Origin: Conchiformibius sp.
GTDB lineage: Bacteria; Pseudomonadota; Gammaproteobacteria; Burkholderiales; Neisseriaceae
NCBI GenBank assembly: GCA_029984035.1
Contig: JASBYJ010000007.1
Span: 40,110 to 104,109, forward strand
Reading direction: 5' to 3'
Length of the DNA: 64,000 bases
The notes below the pieces were generated by a model. It ran no database searches. It worked only from the letters and a program-made list of their open reading frames with translations, and was not told where the DNA came from. The position numbers were made by a program, and so were the translations under genes. Of this stretch, positions 52,040 through 59,939 are shown one piece after another (the first letter of the stretch is position 1; the number at the start of each line of letters is the position of its first letter).

Positions 52040-52085
52040 AAAGGCATCAAAAGCAGTGAATATTTTCACTGCTTTTGATGCCTTT
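52040..52085. terminator. Long perfect hairpin after leuA
   Basis: Two 21-nt arms (52040-52060 and 52065-52085), starting AAAGGCATCAAAAGC, pair perfectly around loop TATT. It follows an uptake sequence 10 bp after the leuA stop. There is no T-tail beyond the arm itself (CCTTT), but the length suggests a terminator or RNA-stabilising element. Confidence 0.7.
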
Positions 52086-52502
52086 GGTTGGAAATATTTT
52101 GAAACAATATTATCTTCGGCTTTATTTACGTATTGGATGCGGATATATTCGACCCAATTGGATGTTTATCAGCTTCGATATCTTCATCACTAATTAAAAA
52201 CTTGTTTATTGTTTTTTTAGAGATTGTCTCAAAATCAGATATAAACGAACATTCTGATTATGCTTTATACGCAGCCGGGCAGTGAATAGACAATGGGATT
52301 AGAAAGTATTATGACCAAGATATAAATCCATGTCTGAATCTACTATATTGTTGATTATTAATATAAATTAATATTGCATCTCAAGCCGGCTCATGACAAC
52401 AGCTTATGACTAGTGAATTTTTACAACGGCGCGTATGTATCCTAAATGTCGTTGACGGGTGGCGGATGCCAAGAATAAAACCGTTTTGATTGGAAATTTA
52501 AA
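52086..52502. other. AT-rich intergenic region before rnpB 3' end
   Basis: About 415 bp with many short stop-rich frames and AT runs. No gene, RNA or repeat recognised. Confidence 0.5.
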
Positions 52503-52858
52503 TATGCAGGCAAAACGGTAAGCCGGGTTCTGTCGTTGGACAGCCATTCCTCTAGGCCTGCCGTTGCCGACAGGCTCAAGCAAGCTACCCGGACGCTCGG
52601 CGGGCCGCGTCAATGCGTCCTGTTTGCTCTTGCTGCGGATGGGGTTTGACCTGCCGCGCATTGTTGCCAAGCGCGCGGTGCGCTCTTACCGCACCTTTTC
52701 ACCCTTGCCCGCACTTCCTTGCGGAAGCCGTTGGCGGTTTGGCTTTCTGCTTCACTTTCCGTTACGTTGCCGTACCCGGCCGTTAGCCGGCATCCTGCCC
52801 TGTGCAGCCCGGACTTTCCTCCCCGTGTGGCCACGCGGCGGCTGTCTGTTCTGCCTGC
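52503..52858 (-). ncRNA. rnpB: RNase P RNA (class A)
   Basis: Minus-strand RNA of about 356 nt, the catalytic part of RNase P that matures tRNA 5' ends. Conserved blocks in order: GAGGAAAGTCCGGGCT, CAGGATGCCGGCTAAC, GGGTGAAAAGGTGCGGTAAGAGCGCACCG, and near the 3' end AGAGGAATGGCTGTCC with CAGAACCCGGCTTACCG. P1 is GCAGGC pairing with GCCTGC at the two ends. TATAAT (52865-52870) sits 7 bp upstream of the inferred 5' end. Ends are accurate to a few bases. Confidence 0.95.
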
Positions 52859-52870
52859 GCTGCGATTATA

Positions 52871-53363
52871 GTGGAAAACGGCGGGAGACCGAAAGGCCTT
52901 CAGGCTGCCTGAACGGGATATGCCCGTCAAAATCTGCACTTGTATTTGTCTTTCGATTTCAGGCAGCCTGAAGGTTGGACATGGTACTGAGTTGGTTTGG
53001 TACGTTGAGGTCGGACGGGTGAAGTGACGGCCATCTAACACTCGAGTTGTGATGTTTTCATCGGGCGGACGGGTGTTATGCGTCTTTGCTTGAACGGTTT
53101 TCAGACTGCCTGAAAGGCGGTCTCGGACGGGCGGATGTTGTGTCTTTGCCGCAAGGGTTTTCAGGCTGCCTGAATAGCAGGCATTTAGCGGAAGATAATG
53201 GTGCGCTGTTGTTTGATGGATGCGGGAGCCTGAACAGATGCCCGATAGGCAAGGTGTTTCAGGCGGTCGTTCCGCAACGGTGTTTTGGTTTTCGCTTATG
53301 GTGTTTTTTCCTTTCAGGCAGCCTGCTAACGGTGAATATAAGCCAAAGTTTGGTTACGGTTGT
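52871..53363. other. Intergenic region rich in uptake sequences and degenerate tandem repeats
   Basis: About 490 bp between rnpB and the FKBP gene. Several uptake-sequence cores lie near 52900, 52958, 53100, 53160 and 53315, some in one-mismatch forms (e.g. TTTTCAGACTGCCTGAAA). Two degenerate tandem copies of about 65 bp, each with CGGACGGGYG, GTCTTTGC and GGTTTTCAG, occur between 53055 and 53180. No protein-coding sequence is convincing. Confidence 0.6.
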
Positions 53364-53693
53364 TTAATCGTGCACGCGCAGCAGTTCGACTTCAAATACC
53401 AATACGGCATCGGGCGGAATGATGCCGGGGTAGCCGCGTTTGCCGTAAGCCATTTCGGGCGGAATGGTGAGTTTGCGTTTGCCGCCTTCTTTCATGCCGC
53501 CGAAACCTTCTTCCCAGCCTTGGATAACCTGCCCTGCGCCTAAAGTGATGGTGAGCGGTTGGCGGCGTTCTATGCTGGAGTCGAATAATGTGCCGTCAGT
53601 GAGGTAGCCGCTGTAGTGTACGGTGATTTCTTTGCCTTTTTCAGCGGTTTTGCCGCTGCCTGAAACGATGTCTTCGATGATTAAACCATTCAT
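53364..53693 (-). CDS. FKBP-type peptidyl-prolyl isomerase
   Basis: A single FKBP domain of 109 residues. Active-site residues follow the family pattern: ITVHYSGYLTDGTLFDSSIERR, QVIQGWEEGFGGMKEGGKRKLTIPPEMAYG and VLVFEVELLRV. No signal peptide is present, so it is likely cytosolic, resembling the small Neisseria FKBP. It assists protein folding by proline isomerisation. Transcribed away from mltB. Confidence 0.94.
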   Translation of the reverse strand: MNGLIIEDIVSGSGKTAEKGKEITVHYSGYLTDGTLFDSSIERRQPLTITLGAGQVIQGWEEGFGGMKEGGKRKLTIPPEMAYGKRGYPGIIPPDAVLVFEVELLRVHD

Positions 53694-53802
53694 GGTGTGT
53701 GTCTCCTGTCAAAAAGGTTAAGGGTAACACAAAAGCCTTTCAGGCTGCCTGAAAGCGTTTTGTGTTAGACTTCGCATCTGCCATGAAAAGGGACGGTGAA
53801 TA

Positions 53803-54912
53803 ATGAAGACTATCGAAAAAATAGGGTTGTGGTTTGCTGCGGCGGTTTTGGTATCGTGCAGTGTGCAGCCTGCCGTACAGCGCGCGCCTGCAAGCGCCGA
53901 CCGTGACCGTGATTTATTGGGCGAGTTTCTGCAGAAATTGGACACCGAACCTGTGCCGCCCGTATTTCAACAGCCTGCATTGCCGATAGCGCAAACAGGT
54001 TTTCCGGGTAATCCGAACGTGCAGGCATTTATCCGTTACCAACAACAATACAACGGCTTGGATGCGGCATATTTGGAGTCGTTTTTCAGCCGTGCGGCAT
54101 ACCGTCCGAATATCATTGACATCATGAACCGTCCCGGTACGGCGCGTCCTTGGTATGAGTTTCAAAAGGGCAATGCGGGCAGTGCTAAAATTCAGGCGGG
54201 CCGCCGTTTTTATCAAAACAACCGTGCCGCGATAGACAGTGCGGCCGCCCGATACGGCGTACCGGCCGCCGTGATTACTGCGATTATCGGCATTGAAACG
54301 AATTACGGCAGTTATATGGGCAACGTCCGCACGGGCGATGCCTTAGCCACTTTGGCGTTCGACTATCCCCGCCGCGCCGCTTTTTTTCAAAAAGAACTTG
54401 CTGAATTTTTGCAATTGGCGCGTGAAGAACAAACCGACCCGTTTGATTTTTCAGGCAGCTATGCTGGTGCGGTAGGAATGCCGCAGTTTATGCCTTCCAG
54501 TATCCGCAAATGGGCGGTAGATGCCGATGGAGACGGACACCGCAATATTTGGCGCAGCGTACCCGATGTGGCGGCATCGGTTGCAAACTATTTAAAAATG
54601 CACGGTTGGCAAAACGGCGGGCGCATGATAGTGCCGGTATCCGTGGCGGAAACGCCGCAAATATTGGCGGTGATAGACGAAAAAACCGCTTTGAGCCGCA
54701 GCGTGCGGCAACTGCGCGAAATGGGCGTATCTCCGCTTCAGGCAGTGGACGACAATGAGAAAGCAGTATTGTTCCGCTTGGAGACGTCTCCCGGCCGGTA
54801 TGATTACTATATCGGGCTGAACAATTTTTATGCGGTATGGCAATACAACCACAGCCGTATGTATGTTACCGCCGTGCGCGATATCGCCAACGGCATCGGA
54901 GCGGATTTGTAA
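53803..54912 (+). CDS. mltB: Lytic murein transglycosylase B
   Basis: A protein of 369 residues. The lipoprotein signal ends LVSC (Cys ~19). The catalytic domain contains the active Glu in AIIGIETNYGSYMGNVRTGDALATLAFDYPRR, followed by GAVGMPQFMPSSIRKWAVDADGDGHRNIW, with an EF-hand-like Asp cluster. It cleaves the MurNAc-GlcNAc bond and forms 1,6-anhydro products, the kind later salvaged by AnmK (start of the window). It is outer-membrane anchored. Confidence 0.95.
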   Translation: MKTIEKIGLWFAAAVLVSCSVQPAVQRAPASADRDRDLLGEFLQKLDTEPVPPVFQQPALPIAQTGFPGNPNVQAFIRYQQQYNGLDAAYLESFFSRAAYRPNIIDIMNRPGTARPWYEFQKGNAGSAKIQAGRRFYQNNRAAIDSAAARYGVPAAVITAIIGIETNYGSYMGNVRTGDALATLAFDYPRRAAFFQKELAEFLQLAREEQTDPFDFSGSYAGAVGMPQFMPSSIRKWAVDADGDGHRNIWRSVPDVAASVANYLKMHGWQNGGRMIVPVSVAETPQILAVIDEKTALSRSVRQLREMGVSPLQAVDDNEKAVLFRLETSPGRYDYYIGLNNFYAVWQYNHSRMYVTAVRDIANGIGADL

Positions 54913-55004
54913 CACGCCGCGTGCGGATTTATCCGCGTTTAAAACCGTTTTTGTACAATGTTCGCCGCCGTATTCAGGCAGCCTGAAGCAAAGGAAACTC
55001 TATT

Positions 55005-55337
55005 ATGGACAACTGTATTTTCTGCAAAATCGCCAATCGGGACATTCCCGCCGCCGTGGTGTATGAAGATGAAGAAATGCTGTGTTTTAAAGATATCAAC
55101 CCTGCCGCACCCGTACATTTGCTGCTGATTCCGAAAGTACATTTTGATTCGCTGGCTCATGCGCAAGCCGAACATGAAAGCCTGTTGGGCAGAATGATGC
55201 TGAAAGTGCCGCAAATTGCTGCGGCACACGGTTTGGGCAGCGGCTTTAAAACGCAAATCAATACGGGCAAAGGCGGCGGCCAGGAAGTTTTCCATCTGCA
55301 CATTCATATCTTGGGCAAACCTGCCGCCGCCGTTTGA
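55005..55337 (+). CDS. hinT: HIT family nucleotide hydrolase (HinT)
   Basis: A protein of 110 residues. The histidine-triad motif is VFHLHIHILG (HxHxH). The N-terminal CIFCKIANRDIPAAVVYEDEEMLCFKDINP and GFKTQINTGKGGGQ are typical of HinT. It hydrolyses purine phosphoramidates such as AMP-lysine. AAGGAAACTCT is the ribosome site. It is 83 bp upstream of tatA, the arrangement found in Neisseria. Confidence 0.95.
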   Translation: MDNCIFCKIANRDIPAAVVYEDEEMLCFKDINPAAPVHLLLIPKVHFDSLAHAQAEHESLLGRMMLKVPQIAAAHGLGSGFKTQINTGKGGGQEVFHLHIHILGKPAAAV

Positions 55338-55420
55338 TACCAAGGTTTTCAGGCAGCCGTCTTTACCGTGCGGCGGACTCGCGACACATAAAATATCGTT
55401 TGGATTAAAGGAAATAAATC

Positions 55421-55618
55421 ATGGGTATTACCGGAATTTGGCAATGGGTAGTCGTTTTGGTGATTGTGGTGTTGATTTTCGGCACCAAAAAATTGCGTAA
55501 TGTCGGCCGCGATTTGGGCGGTGCGGTACACGACTTTAAAGAAGGTCTGGAAAAAGGTTCGCCCGAAACGGCGAAAGAAGCCAAAGAACAGGATAACGAC
55601 AATCAACCGGCTGCCTGA
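55421..55618 (+). CDS. tatA: Sec-independent translocase component TatA
   Basis: A protein of 65 residues. One N-terminal helix (WQWVVVLVIVVLIFG), the FG hinge followed by TKKLRNVGRDLGGAVHDFKEGLE (amphipathic helix) and a charged tail. TatA forms the variable pore for folded proteins. The stop codon lies within an uptake-sequence core (GGCTGCCTGA), 2 bp before tatB. Confidence 0.95.
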   Translation: MGITGIWQWVVVLVIVVLIFGTKKLRNVGRDLGGAVHDFKEGLEKGSPETAKEAKEQDNDNQPAA

Positions 55619-55620
55619 AT

Positions 55621-56049
55621 ATGTTTGATTTGGGTTTGTCGGAGCTGTGTTTGGCAGGCGTGGTCGCACTGGTCGTATTAGGGCCGGAACGCCTGCCTGT
55701 TGTTGCGCGCAAGGCGGGCGAGTGGGCAGGAAAAATCCGCCGCATGGCTTCGGGTGTCAAGAGCGATTGGCAATTGCGTGAAAGTTGGCAGCAATTGGCG
55801 GACGCAAAAAACGAGATGGCACAGGCGGCATCGGACATCCGAGAGCAGCTTCAGGAACAGCTGAACGACAATCTTCCCGCTTGGGAAAGGTTGCCCGAAC
55901 TGAAAACGCCCGCCGATTTCGGTATTCAAGAAAACGAGCCGGGTCCGTGGGCGCGCAGTTCTTTGAGCAAACAGGCGATGTGGCGCAAACGCGATATGCG
56001 GCCGCGTTACCGCCCGAAACCGAAGTTAAGGAGCAGGCGTGAACGGTGA
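55621..56049 (+). CDS. tatB: Sec-independent translocase component TatB
   Basis: A protein of 142 residues. The N-terminal helix (FDLGLSELCLAGVVALVVLGPERLPVVARKAGEWAG) has the conserved Glu and GP hinge, followed by an amphipathic helix and a charged coil ending RPRYRPKPKLRSRRER. TatB forms the receptor with TatC. It overlaps the tatC start by 11 bp. Confidence 0.95.
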   Translation: MFDLGLSELCLAGVVALVVLGPERLPVVARKAGEWAGKIRRMASGVKSDWQLRESWQQLADAKNEMAQAASDIREQLQEQLNDNLPAWERLPELKTPADFGIQENEPGPWARSSLSKQAMWRKRDMRPRYRPKPKLRSRRER

Positions 56050-56788
56050 ATTTCTTCCCCAAGAAGCTTCGCAAACGCTGCTGGAACACCTTTTGGAGTT
56101 GCGGCGGCGTTTGTTGTGGGCGGCGTGCGGCATCGTGTTGTGTTTTTTGTGTTTGTTGCCGTTTGCACAAAATCTCTATACCTTGATAGCGCAGCCGCTT
56201 TTGGGTGCGCTGCCTGAAAATACGGGCATGATTGCGACCAATGTGGTGGCACCGTTTTTTGTGCCGTTGAAAGTGGCATTGATGGCGGCCTTTCTGATTT
56301 CTTTGCCCAATACGCTGTATCAAATCTGGGCATTTGTCGCACCGGGTTTGTATCAAAGCGAAAAAAGGCTGGTTACACCGCTGGTATTGTCCAGCCTGCT
56401 GCTTTTTGCGGCGGGAATGGCGTTTTGCTATTTCTTGGTTTTCCCCGTTGTATTCCGCTTTTTCGCCGCATCCACGCCTGTGGGCGTGAGCATGGCAACG
56501 GATATTGATAACTATTGGTCGTTTGTACTCGGCATGTTTATGGCATTCGGCATGACGTTTGAAGTGCCTGTGGCGGTGTTGCTGCTCTATCGTATGGGGG
56601 TATTTGATTTGAAACAGCTGTCGGCGGCGCGGCCTTATTTGGTTGTGGCGGCATTTGTGTTGGCCGCGGTAGTCACTCCGCCCGATGTTTTGTCGCAAGT
56701 CATGCTGGCTTTGCCGATGATTTTGCTTTATGAAACGGGCTTGCTGGCGTGTAGATTACTTAAACCGAAAAGCCGGGAAGGAAATTGA
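56039..56788 (+). CDS. tatC: Sec-independent translocase component TatC
   Basis: A protein of 249 residues with six membrane helices. TatC recognises twin-arginine signals. Conserved parts are LEHLLELRRRLLWAACGIV (the signal-binding Glu/Arg region), PLLGALPENTGMIATNVVAPFFVPLKVALMAAFLISLPNTLYQIWAFVAPGLY and GMTFEVPVAVLLLYRMG. It begins with GTG at 56039, overlapping tatB. A Tat client (the Rieske protein) lies 8 kb away. A long hairpin follows. Confidence 0.96.
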   Translation: MNGEFLPQEASQTLLEHLLELRRRLLWAACGIVLCFLCLLPFAQNLYTLIAQPLLGALPENTGMIATNVVAPFFVPLKVALMAAFLISLPNTLYQIWAFVAPGLYQSEKRLVTPLVLSSLLLFAAGMAFCYFLVFPVVFRFFAASTPVGVSMATDIDNYWSFVLGMFMAFGMTFEVPVAVLLLYRMGVFDLKQLSAARPYLVVAAFVLAAVVTPPDVLSQVMLALPMILLYETGLLACRLLKPKSREGN

Positions 56789-56797
56789 TACGGAATA

Positions 56798-56851
56798 CAT
56801 CAAAAGGCTGCCTGAAATGTTTTGTTGTGCATTTCAGGCAGCCTTTTGATG
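56798..56851. terminator. Long terminator hairpin after tatC containing an uptake-sequence pair
   Basis: Arms of 22 nt (56798-56819 and 56830-56851) pair perfectly, with AGGCTGCCTGAAA in the 5' arm. The stem ends in CCTTTTGATG, so the T-run is inside the arm. It probably ends the hinT-tatABC transcript. Confidence 0.75.
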
Positions 56852-57010
56852 CGTTTGGGTTTGGGAAAAGTGGCTAGGTGTTTTGTGCAAACGGGTTGTG
56901 CAGATATGTTTTTAAATCCTTATTTTTATGCAAGGTAAATGGAAGGGGTTTGCTCCGGTTAAGGGTGATGCCCGTTATGCGGCGGCATTTATCTTTCTGA
57001 ATTTATATAT

Positions 57011-57970
57011 TTATATTATCAGTTTGAGGCGTTGCAGCTCGGATTGGATGTGTTCCGTATTCCAGTGGTTTGCTGCGGCAAGCATCATGAGTGCGGTGGC
57101 GGTTTCTATATTGCATTTGCCGCCGTTGACGGCTCCCGCTTTTCTGAGTGCGCTGCTTTGTGCGTACACTGCTGCGGCGCAACCTTGCGGCACTTGGCTG
57201 ATGTTGAGCAGGGGTTTGCCTTGTGAGGTGAAGTCGCTAACGGCTTGGATGAGTTCGTGGTCGGAAGGGGTGTTGCCGTGTCCGTAGCTGAGCAGTATGG
57301 CAGCATCGGCAGGATGGTGGCGCAGCAGTGAAGCGGCGGCGCGTGAAGCGGCTCCGGGCGTGAGGTATAGGGGCAGGACTTTGCTTTTGGGGCAGAAGCG
57401 GCGCGGCAGGGTGTTGCGGCTGCCTGAAATCTTGCGTGATGTTGCAGGCAGCCATTGTCCGAAGTGTGGGTTGGTGAAACCTTCATCGCTTTCGGTGCTG
57501 CTTTTGCTGCTGCCGACTGCTGGAAACAGTTTGCCGTTGAAAGCCAATAGGGTTTCATGAACGGGGAGTGTGAGCAGTGCGTTGACGGCGGTATGCAGAT
57601 TGCGGTGTGCATCGCTGCGGTGTGTGCCGAAGGGTTTTTGCGCACCGGTGAGAATCAGCGGTTTGCCTTGGGTATCGAGCGTTAGGGCGAGCAGATTGGC
57701 GGTGTAGGCCATGGTGTCGGTGCCGTGCAGTAGCAGAAAGCCGTCATAATCGGGCAGTTTGTTCTGCAGTAGGGAGAGCCAGTTCGCCCAATCTTGGGGA
57801 GTAACGGCGGAGCTGTCGATTAAGGGGGTACAGATGTGCCAGTCAAAGCGGGCGGTGCCGTTGAAAGCGGACAGTGCGGTTTGTACCAGGGAAGTGTCGG
57901 GTTGGAGACCGTCGGGGCTGTCTTTCATGCCGATGGTGCCGCCTGTGTAGAGAACAAACAGTTTTTTCAT
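57011..57970 (-). CDS. ansA: L-asparaginase
   Basis: A protein of 319 residues of the AnsA type. The first Thr motif is FVLYTGGTIGMKDSPDG, the second GFLLLHGTDTMAYTANLLA; the ansA catalytic Lys is in LTGAQKPFGTHRSDAHRN. No signal peptide, so it is probably the cytosolic type I enzyme that turns asparagine into aspartate and ammonia. The 3' side is far from the tat genes (over 150 bp). Convergent with the tat operon. Confidence 0.94.
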   Translation of the reverse strand: MKKLFVLYTGGTIGMKDSPDGLQPDTSLVQTALSAFNGTARFDWHICTPLIDSSAVTPQDWANWLSLLQNKLPDYDGFLLLHGTDTMAYTANLLALTLDTQGKPLILTGAQKPFGTHRSDAHRNLHTAVNALLTLPVHETLLAFNGKLFPAVGSSKSSTESDEGFTNPHFGQWLPATSRKISGSRNTLPRRFCPKSKVLPLYLTPGAASRAAASLLRHHPADAAILLSYGHGNTPSDHELIQAVSDFTSQGKPLLNISQVPQGCAAAVYAQSSALRKAGAVNGGKCNIETATALMMLAAANHWNTEHIQSELQRLKLII

Positions 57971-57992
57971 GGTTTCGGGCTGCCTGAAAAGT

Positions 57993-58382
57993 TTAGCGCA
58001 ATCCCTGCATTTTTAATTTCCGGTATCTCCGCCATTTCCAGATGTAGCCGACAATCAAGACGAGGGCGGCGGTGGTGAATTTGAATGTCCATGTGGCATA
58101 CCATACGGTTCCGTCCGTGTGCAGATAGGAGGAATTTTCCGCCCAGCCGTCCAAGCACGGCCACCAGCAGGCGGTGAACAGTGCGGCTGCGACAGGTAAA
58201 AGAGGGTAGATGCGTTCGGTTTGCCAAAGGCGGAATACGGCGGCAATCCAGACGGCGTTTAAAGCGGTGATGAGTATCACATAATGCGCGGGCATGGCAA
58301 ACAGTGCGGCCAAAAACCAAGAGGCTGCCACCCAGAGTAAAGCCAAAACCGCCATAATGATTTCTTCGGGTTTGTTAAACAT
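57993..58382 (-). CDS. Small membrane protein upstream of ansA, unknown
   Basis: A protein of 129 residues with four likely membrane helices: IMAVLALLWVAASWFLAALF (~9-28), YVILITALNAVWIAAVF (~34-50), YPLLPVAAALFTACWWP (~59-75) and TTAALVLIVGYIWKW (~103-117). A conserved-looking WPCLDGWAENSSYLHTDG loop joins the last two. I do not know the family. It is 22 bp upstream of ansA on the same strand, so the two may be cotranscribed. Confidence 0.72.
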   Translation of the reverse strand: MFNKPEEIIMAVLALLWVAASWFLAALFAMPAHYVILITALNAVWIAAVFRLWQTERIYPLLPVAAALFTACWWPCLDGWAENSSYLHTDGTVWYATWTFKFTTAALVLIVGYIWKWRRYRKLKMQGLR

Positions 58383-58432
58383 ATTTTTTCCGTTGCAGAA
58401 AACAGAATACAGATTATCCCATAAGCACCGTT

Positions 58433-58460
58433 TTGCCGAAACGGCGGCAGGCGATATAAT
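58433..58460 (+). promoter_or_regulatory. Promoter of upp
   Basis: TTGCCG (58433-58438) and a perfect TATAAT (58455-58460) are 16 bp apart, 37 bp before the upp ATG. The -10 box lies in the loop of a terminator-like hairpin (58440-58469). Confidence 0.7.
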
Positions 58461-58478
58461 GCCGCCGTTTGTTTTTTT
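58440..58478 (+). terminator. Terminator hairpin overlapping the upp promoter
   Basis: AACGGCGGC (58440-58448) and GCCGCCGTT (58461-58469) form a 9-bp GC-rich stem around a 12-nt loop that is itself the -10 region, followed by T, G and T7. It would stop any transcription entering from the left, while upp transcripts start at or beyond it. Confidence 0.65.
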
Positions 58479-58496
58479 CGTTAAAGGTGCATCAAA

Positions 58497-59129
58497 ATGA
58501 GTTTACACATTATCAAACATCCCCTTGTACAACACAAACTTACCCTGATGCGCGAGGCGGATTGCAGTACGGCGAAATTCCGCACACTAACCAAAGAACT
58601 CGGCCGTTTGATGACTTATGAAGCCACTCGCGATTTTGAAGTGGAAAACTATGAAATTGAAGGCTGGTGCGGCAAGATTCAGGGCGAGCGCATCAAAGGC
58701 AAAACGTTGACGGTCGTACCGATTTTGCGTGCCGGTTTGGGTATGTTGGACGGCGTATTGGATTTGATTCCGAGTGCCAAAGTCAGCGTAGTCGGTTTGC
58801 AGCGCGATGAAGAAACTCTGCAACCCGTTTCTTATTTTGAAAAACTGGTCGATAAAATGGACGAACGCCCCGCTTTGATTATCGACCCGATGTTGGCCAC
58901 GGGCGGCTCGATGGTAGCGACCATCGATTTGTTGAAAAGCAAAGGATGTAAAAATATCAAAGCATTGGTATTGGTTGCCGCGCCCGAAGGCGTGAAGCTG
59001 GTGAACGACAAGCATCCTGATGTAACGGTTTATACCGCCGCTTTGGACAGCCATTTGAATGAAAACGGCTACATCATCCCGGGATTGGGCGATGCGGGCG
59101 ATAAGATTTTCGGCACCAAACATCATTAA
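58497..59129 (+). CDS. upp: Uracil phosphoribosyltransferase
   Basis: A protein of 210 residues. It salvages uracil with PRPP to UMP. The PRPP-binding motif is LIIDPMLATGGSMVATIDLLKS; uracil-binding tail NENGYIIPGLGDAGDKIFGTKHH. The N-terminal MSLHIIKHPLVQHKLTLMREADCST and VPILRAGLGMLDGVLDLIPSAKV also fit the family. Confidence 0.97.
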   Translation: MSLHIIKHPLVQHKLTLMREADCSTAKFRTLTKELGRLMTYEATRDFEVENYEIEGWCGKIQGERIKGKTLTVVPILRAGLGMLDGVLDLIPSAKVSVVGLQRDEETLQPVSYFEKLVDKMDERPALIIDPMLATGGSMVATIDLLKSKGCKNIKALVLVAAPEGVKLVNDKHPDVTVYTAALDSHLNENGYIIPGLGDAGDKIFGTKHH

Positions 59130-59244
59130 ATTTTCAGGCAGCCTGAAATAATTGGCTGCATAGCGCGGCAGGGTATAGTACTGCCGCTTCAAAAGAAATA
59201 TGCCGACTGTTAGTCGAATACTTTTTAACATAAGGAAAACGGTT

Positions 59245-59562
59245 ATGACTTTTCAGGAAAACCTTGCCCAAATGCCCGACATCGCCCATTTGCGCGGTTT
59301 GGACGTGTGCGACCATGAAAACAAGGTGTTGCACCATATTCCCGCCGTGGAGGGCAAGCTGGGCAGCCTGAAGCTGTATCATGCGCTGGCGCAGCGTTTT
59401 GACGGCGTGTTGGACGCGGCCGCCGCCGAGCAGGGCTTGGCGTGGTTTGCCGAACATACCGCCGATGCGCTCGCGAATGCGGGTAAGCACCCGAATGTGG
59501 ATTTATTGTTGCGTGTGCGTGATGAGGGTTTGACTTTGCAACTGAAGCCGCTTGCCGCGTAA
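59245..59562 (+). CDS. DUF2322 family protein
   Basis: A protein of 105 residues. It matches the DUF2322 pattern: MTFQENLAQMPDIAHLRGLDVCD, HHIPAVEGKLGSLKLYHALAQRF, GLAWFAEHTADALANAGKHPNVDLLLRV. Its function is unknown; it is soluble with no signal. Start ATG 59245 follows ATAAGGAAAAC. It stands 115 bp after upp, with uptake sequences on both sides. Confidence 0.85.
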   Translation: MTFQENLAQMPDIAHLRGLDVCDHENKVLHHIPAVEGKLGSLKLYHALAQRFDGVLDAAAAEQGLAWFAEHTADALANAGKHPNVDLLLRVRDEGLTLQLKPLAA

Positions 59563-59615
59563 GCGCAGGCTGCCTGAAAAGCATTTTCAAGCAGCCTGAA
59601 ATCCAGCCATGTAGA

Positions 59616-59631
59616 GCGGGCTTTAGCCCGC
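59616..59631. repeat. Short GC hairpin (GCGGGC/GCCCGC)
   Basis: GCGGGC and GCCCGC flank a TTTA loop in TAGAGCGGGCTTTAGCCCGC. This motif recurs in Neisseriaceae intergenic regions. It lies downstream of two uptake-sequence copies, between DUF2322 and the small membrane protein gene. Confidence 0.5.
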
Positions 59632-59693
59632 CGCATTCGGCCATAATGTTTTGGACGGCTTTTTCAGGCAGCCTGCCAATCAAGGGAAAAACC

Positions 59694-59924
59694 ATGTTTA
59701 CAAGCATTATTTTAAACGCATTACTAATGCTTGCCAGCATCGTGTACGGCATCGTGGTCTTCATACTCGGCCGCTACGCCATCCAACACGGCTACACCAC
59801 CACCGACAGCATCAAAGCCGCCGTGCTTGCCTTGCCGCCCGCCAAGCGTGTTTTGTTTTTGATTGTGTTTTGTCTGCCGCCGCTTTTGTTGCTGATATAT
59901 CTTTTGTTTTCTATGTTTGCTTAA
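59694..59924 (+). CDS. Small two-helix membrane protein before gshB
   Basis: A protein of 76 residues. Two likely helices: ILNALLMLASIVYGIVVFILG (~6-26) and VLFLIVFCLPPLLLLIYLLF (~54-73), with a short hydrophilic segment between (RYAIQHGYTTTDSIKAA). GGGAAAAACC gives the ribosome site. It is 15 bp before gshB and probably cotranscribed. No family recognised. Confidence 0.68.
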   Translation: MFTSIILNALLMLASIVYGIVVFILGRYAIQHGYTTTDSIKAAVLALPPAKRVLFLIVFCLPPLLLLIYLLFSMFA

Positions 59925-59939
59925 TTTCTGAAAGAACTT

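Noticed and set aside
52564..52971. A plus-strand open frame of 135 codons
   Set aside because: It covers the reverse complement of RNase P RNA, which accounts for the conserved sequence.
53086..53367. A 93-codon frame between rnpB and FKBP
   Set aside because: Built mainly from uptake-sequence copies and degenerate repeats; no ribosome site or homologous character.
55757..56698. A 313-codon minus-strand frame across tatB and tatC
   Set aside because: It is the antisense of two clearly coding, overlapping tat genes and its product is an Arg/His/Gln-rich text without family match.
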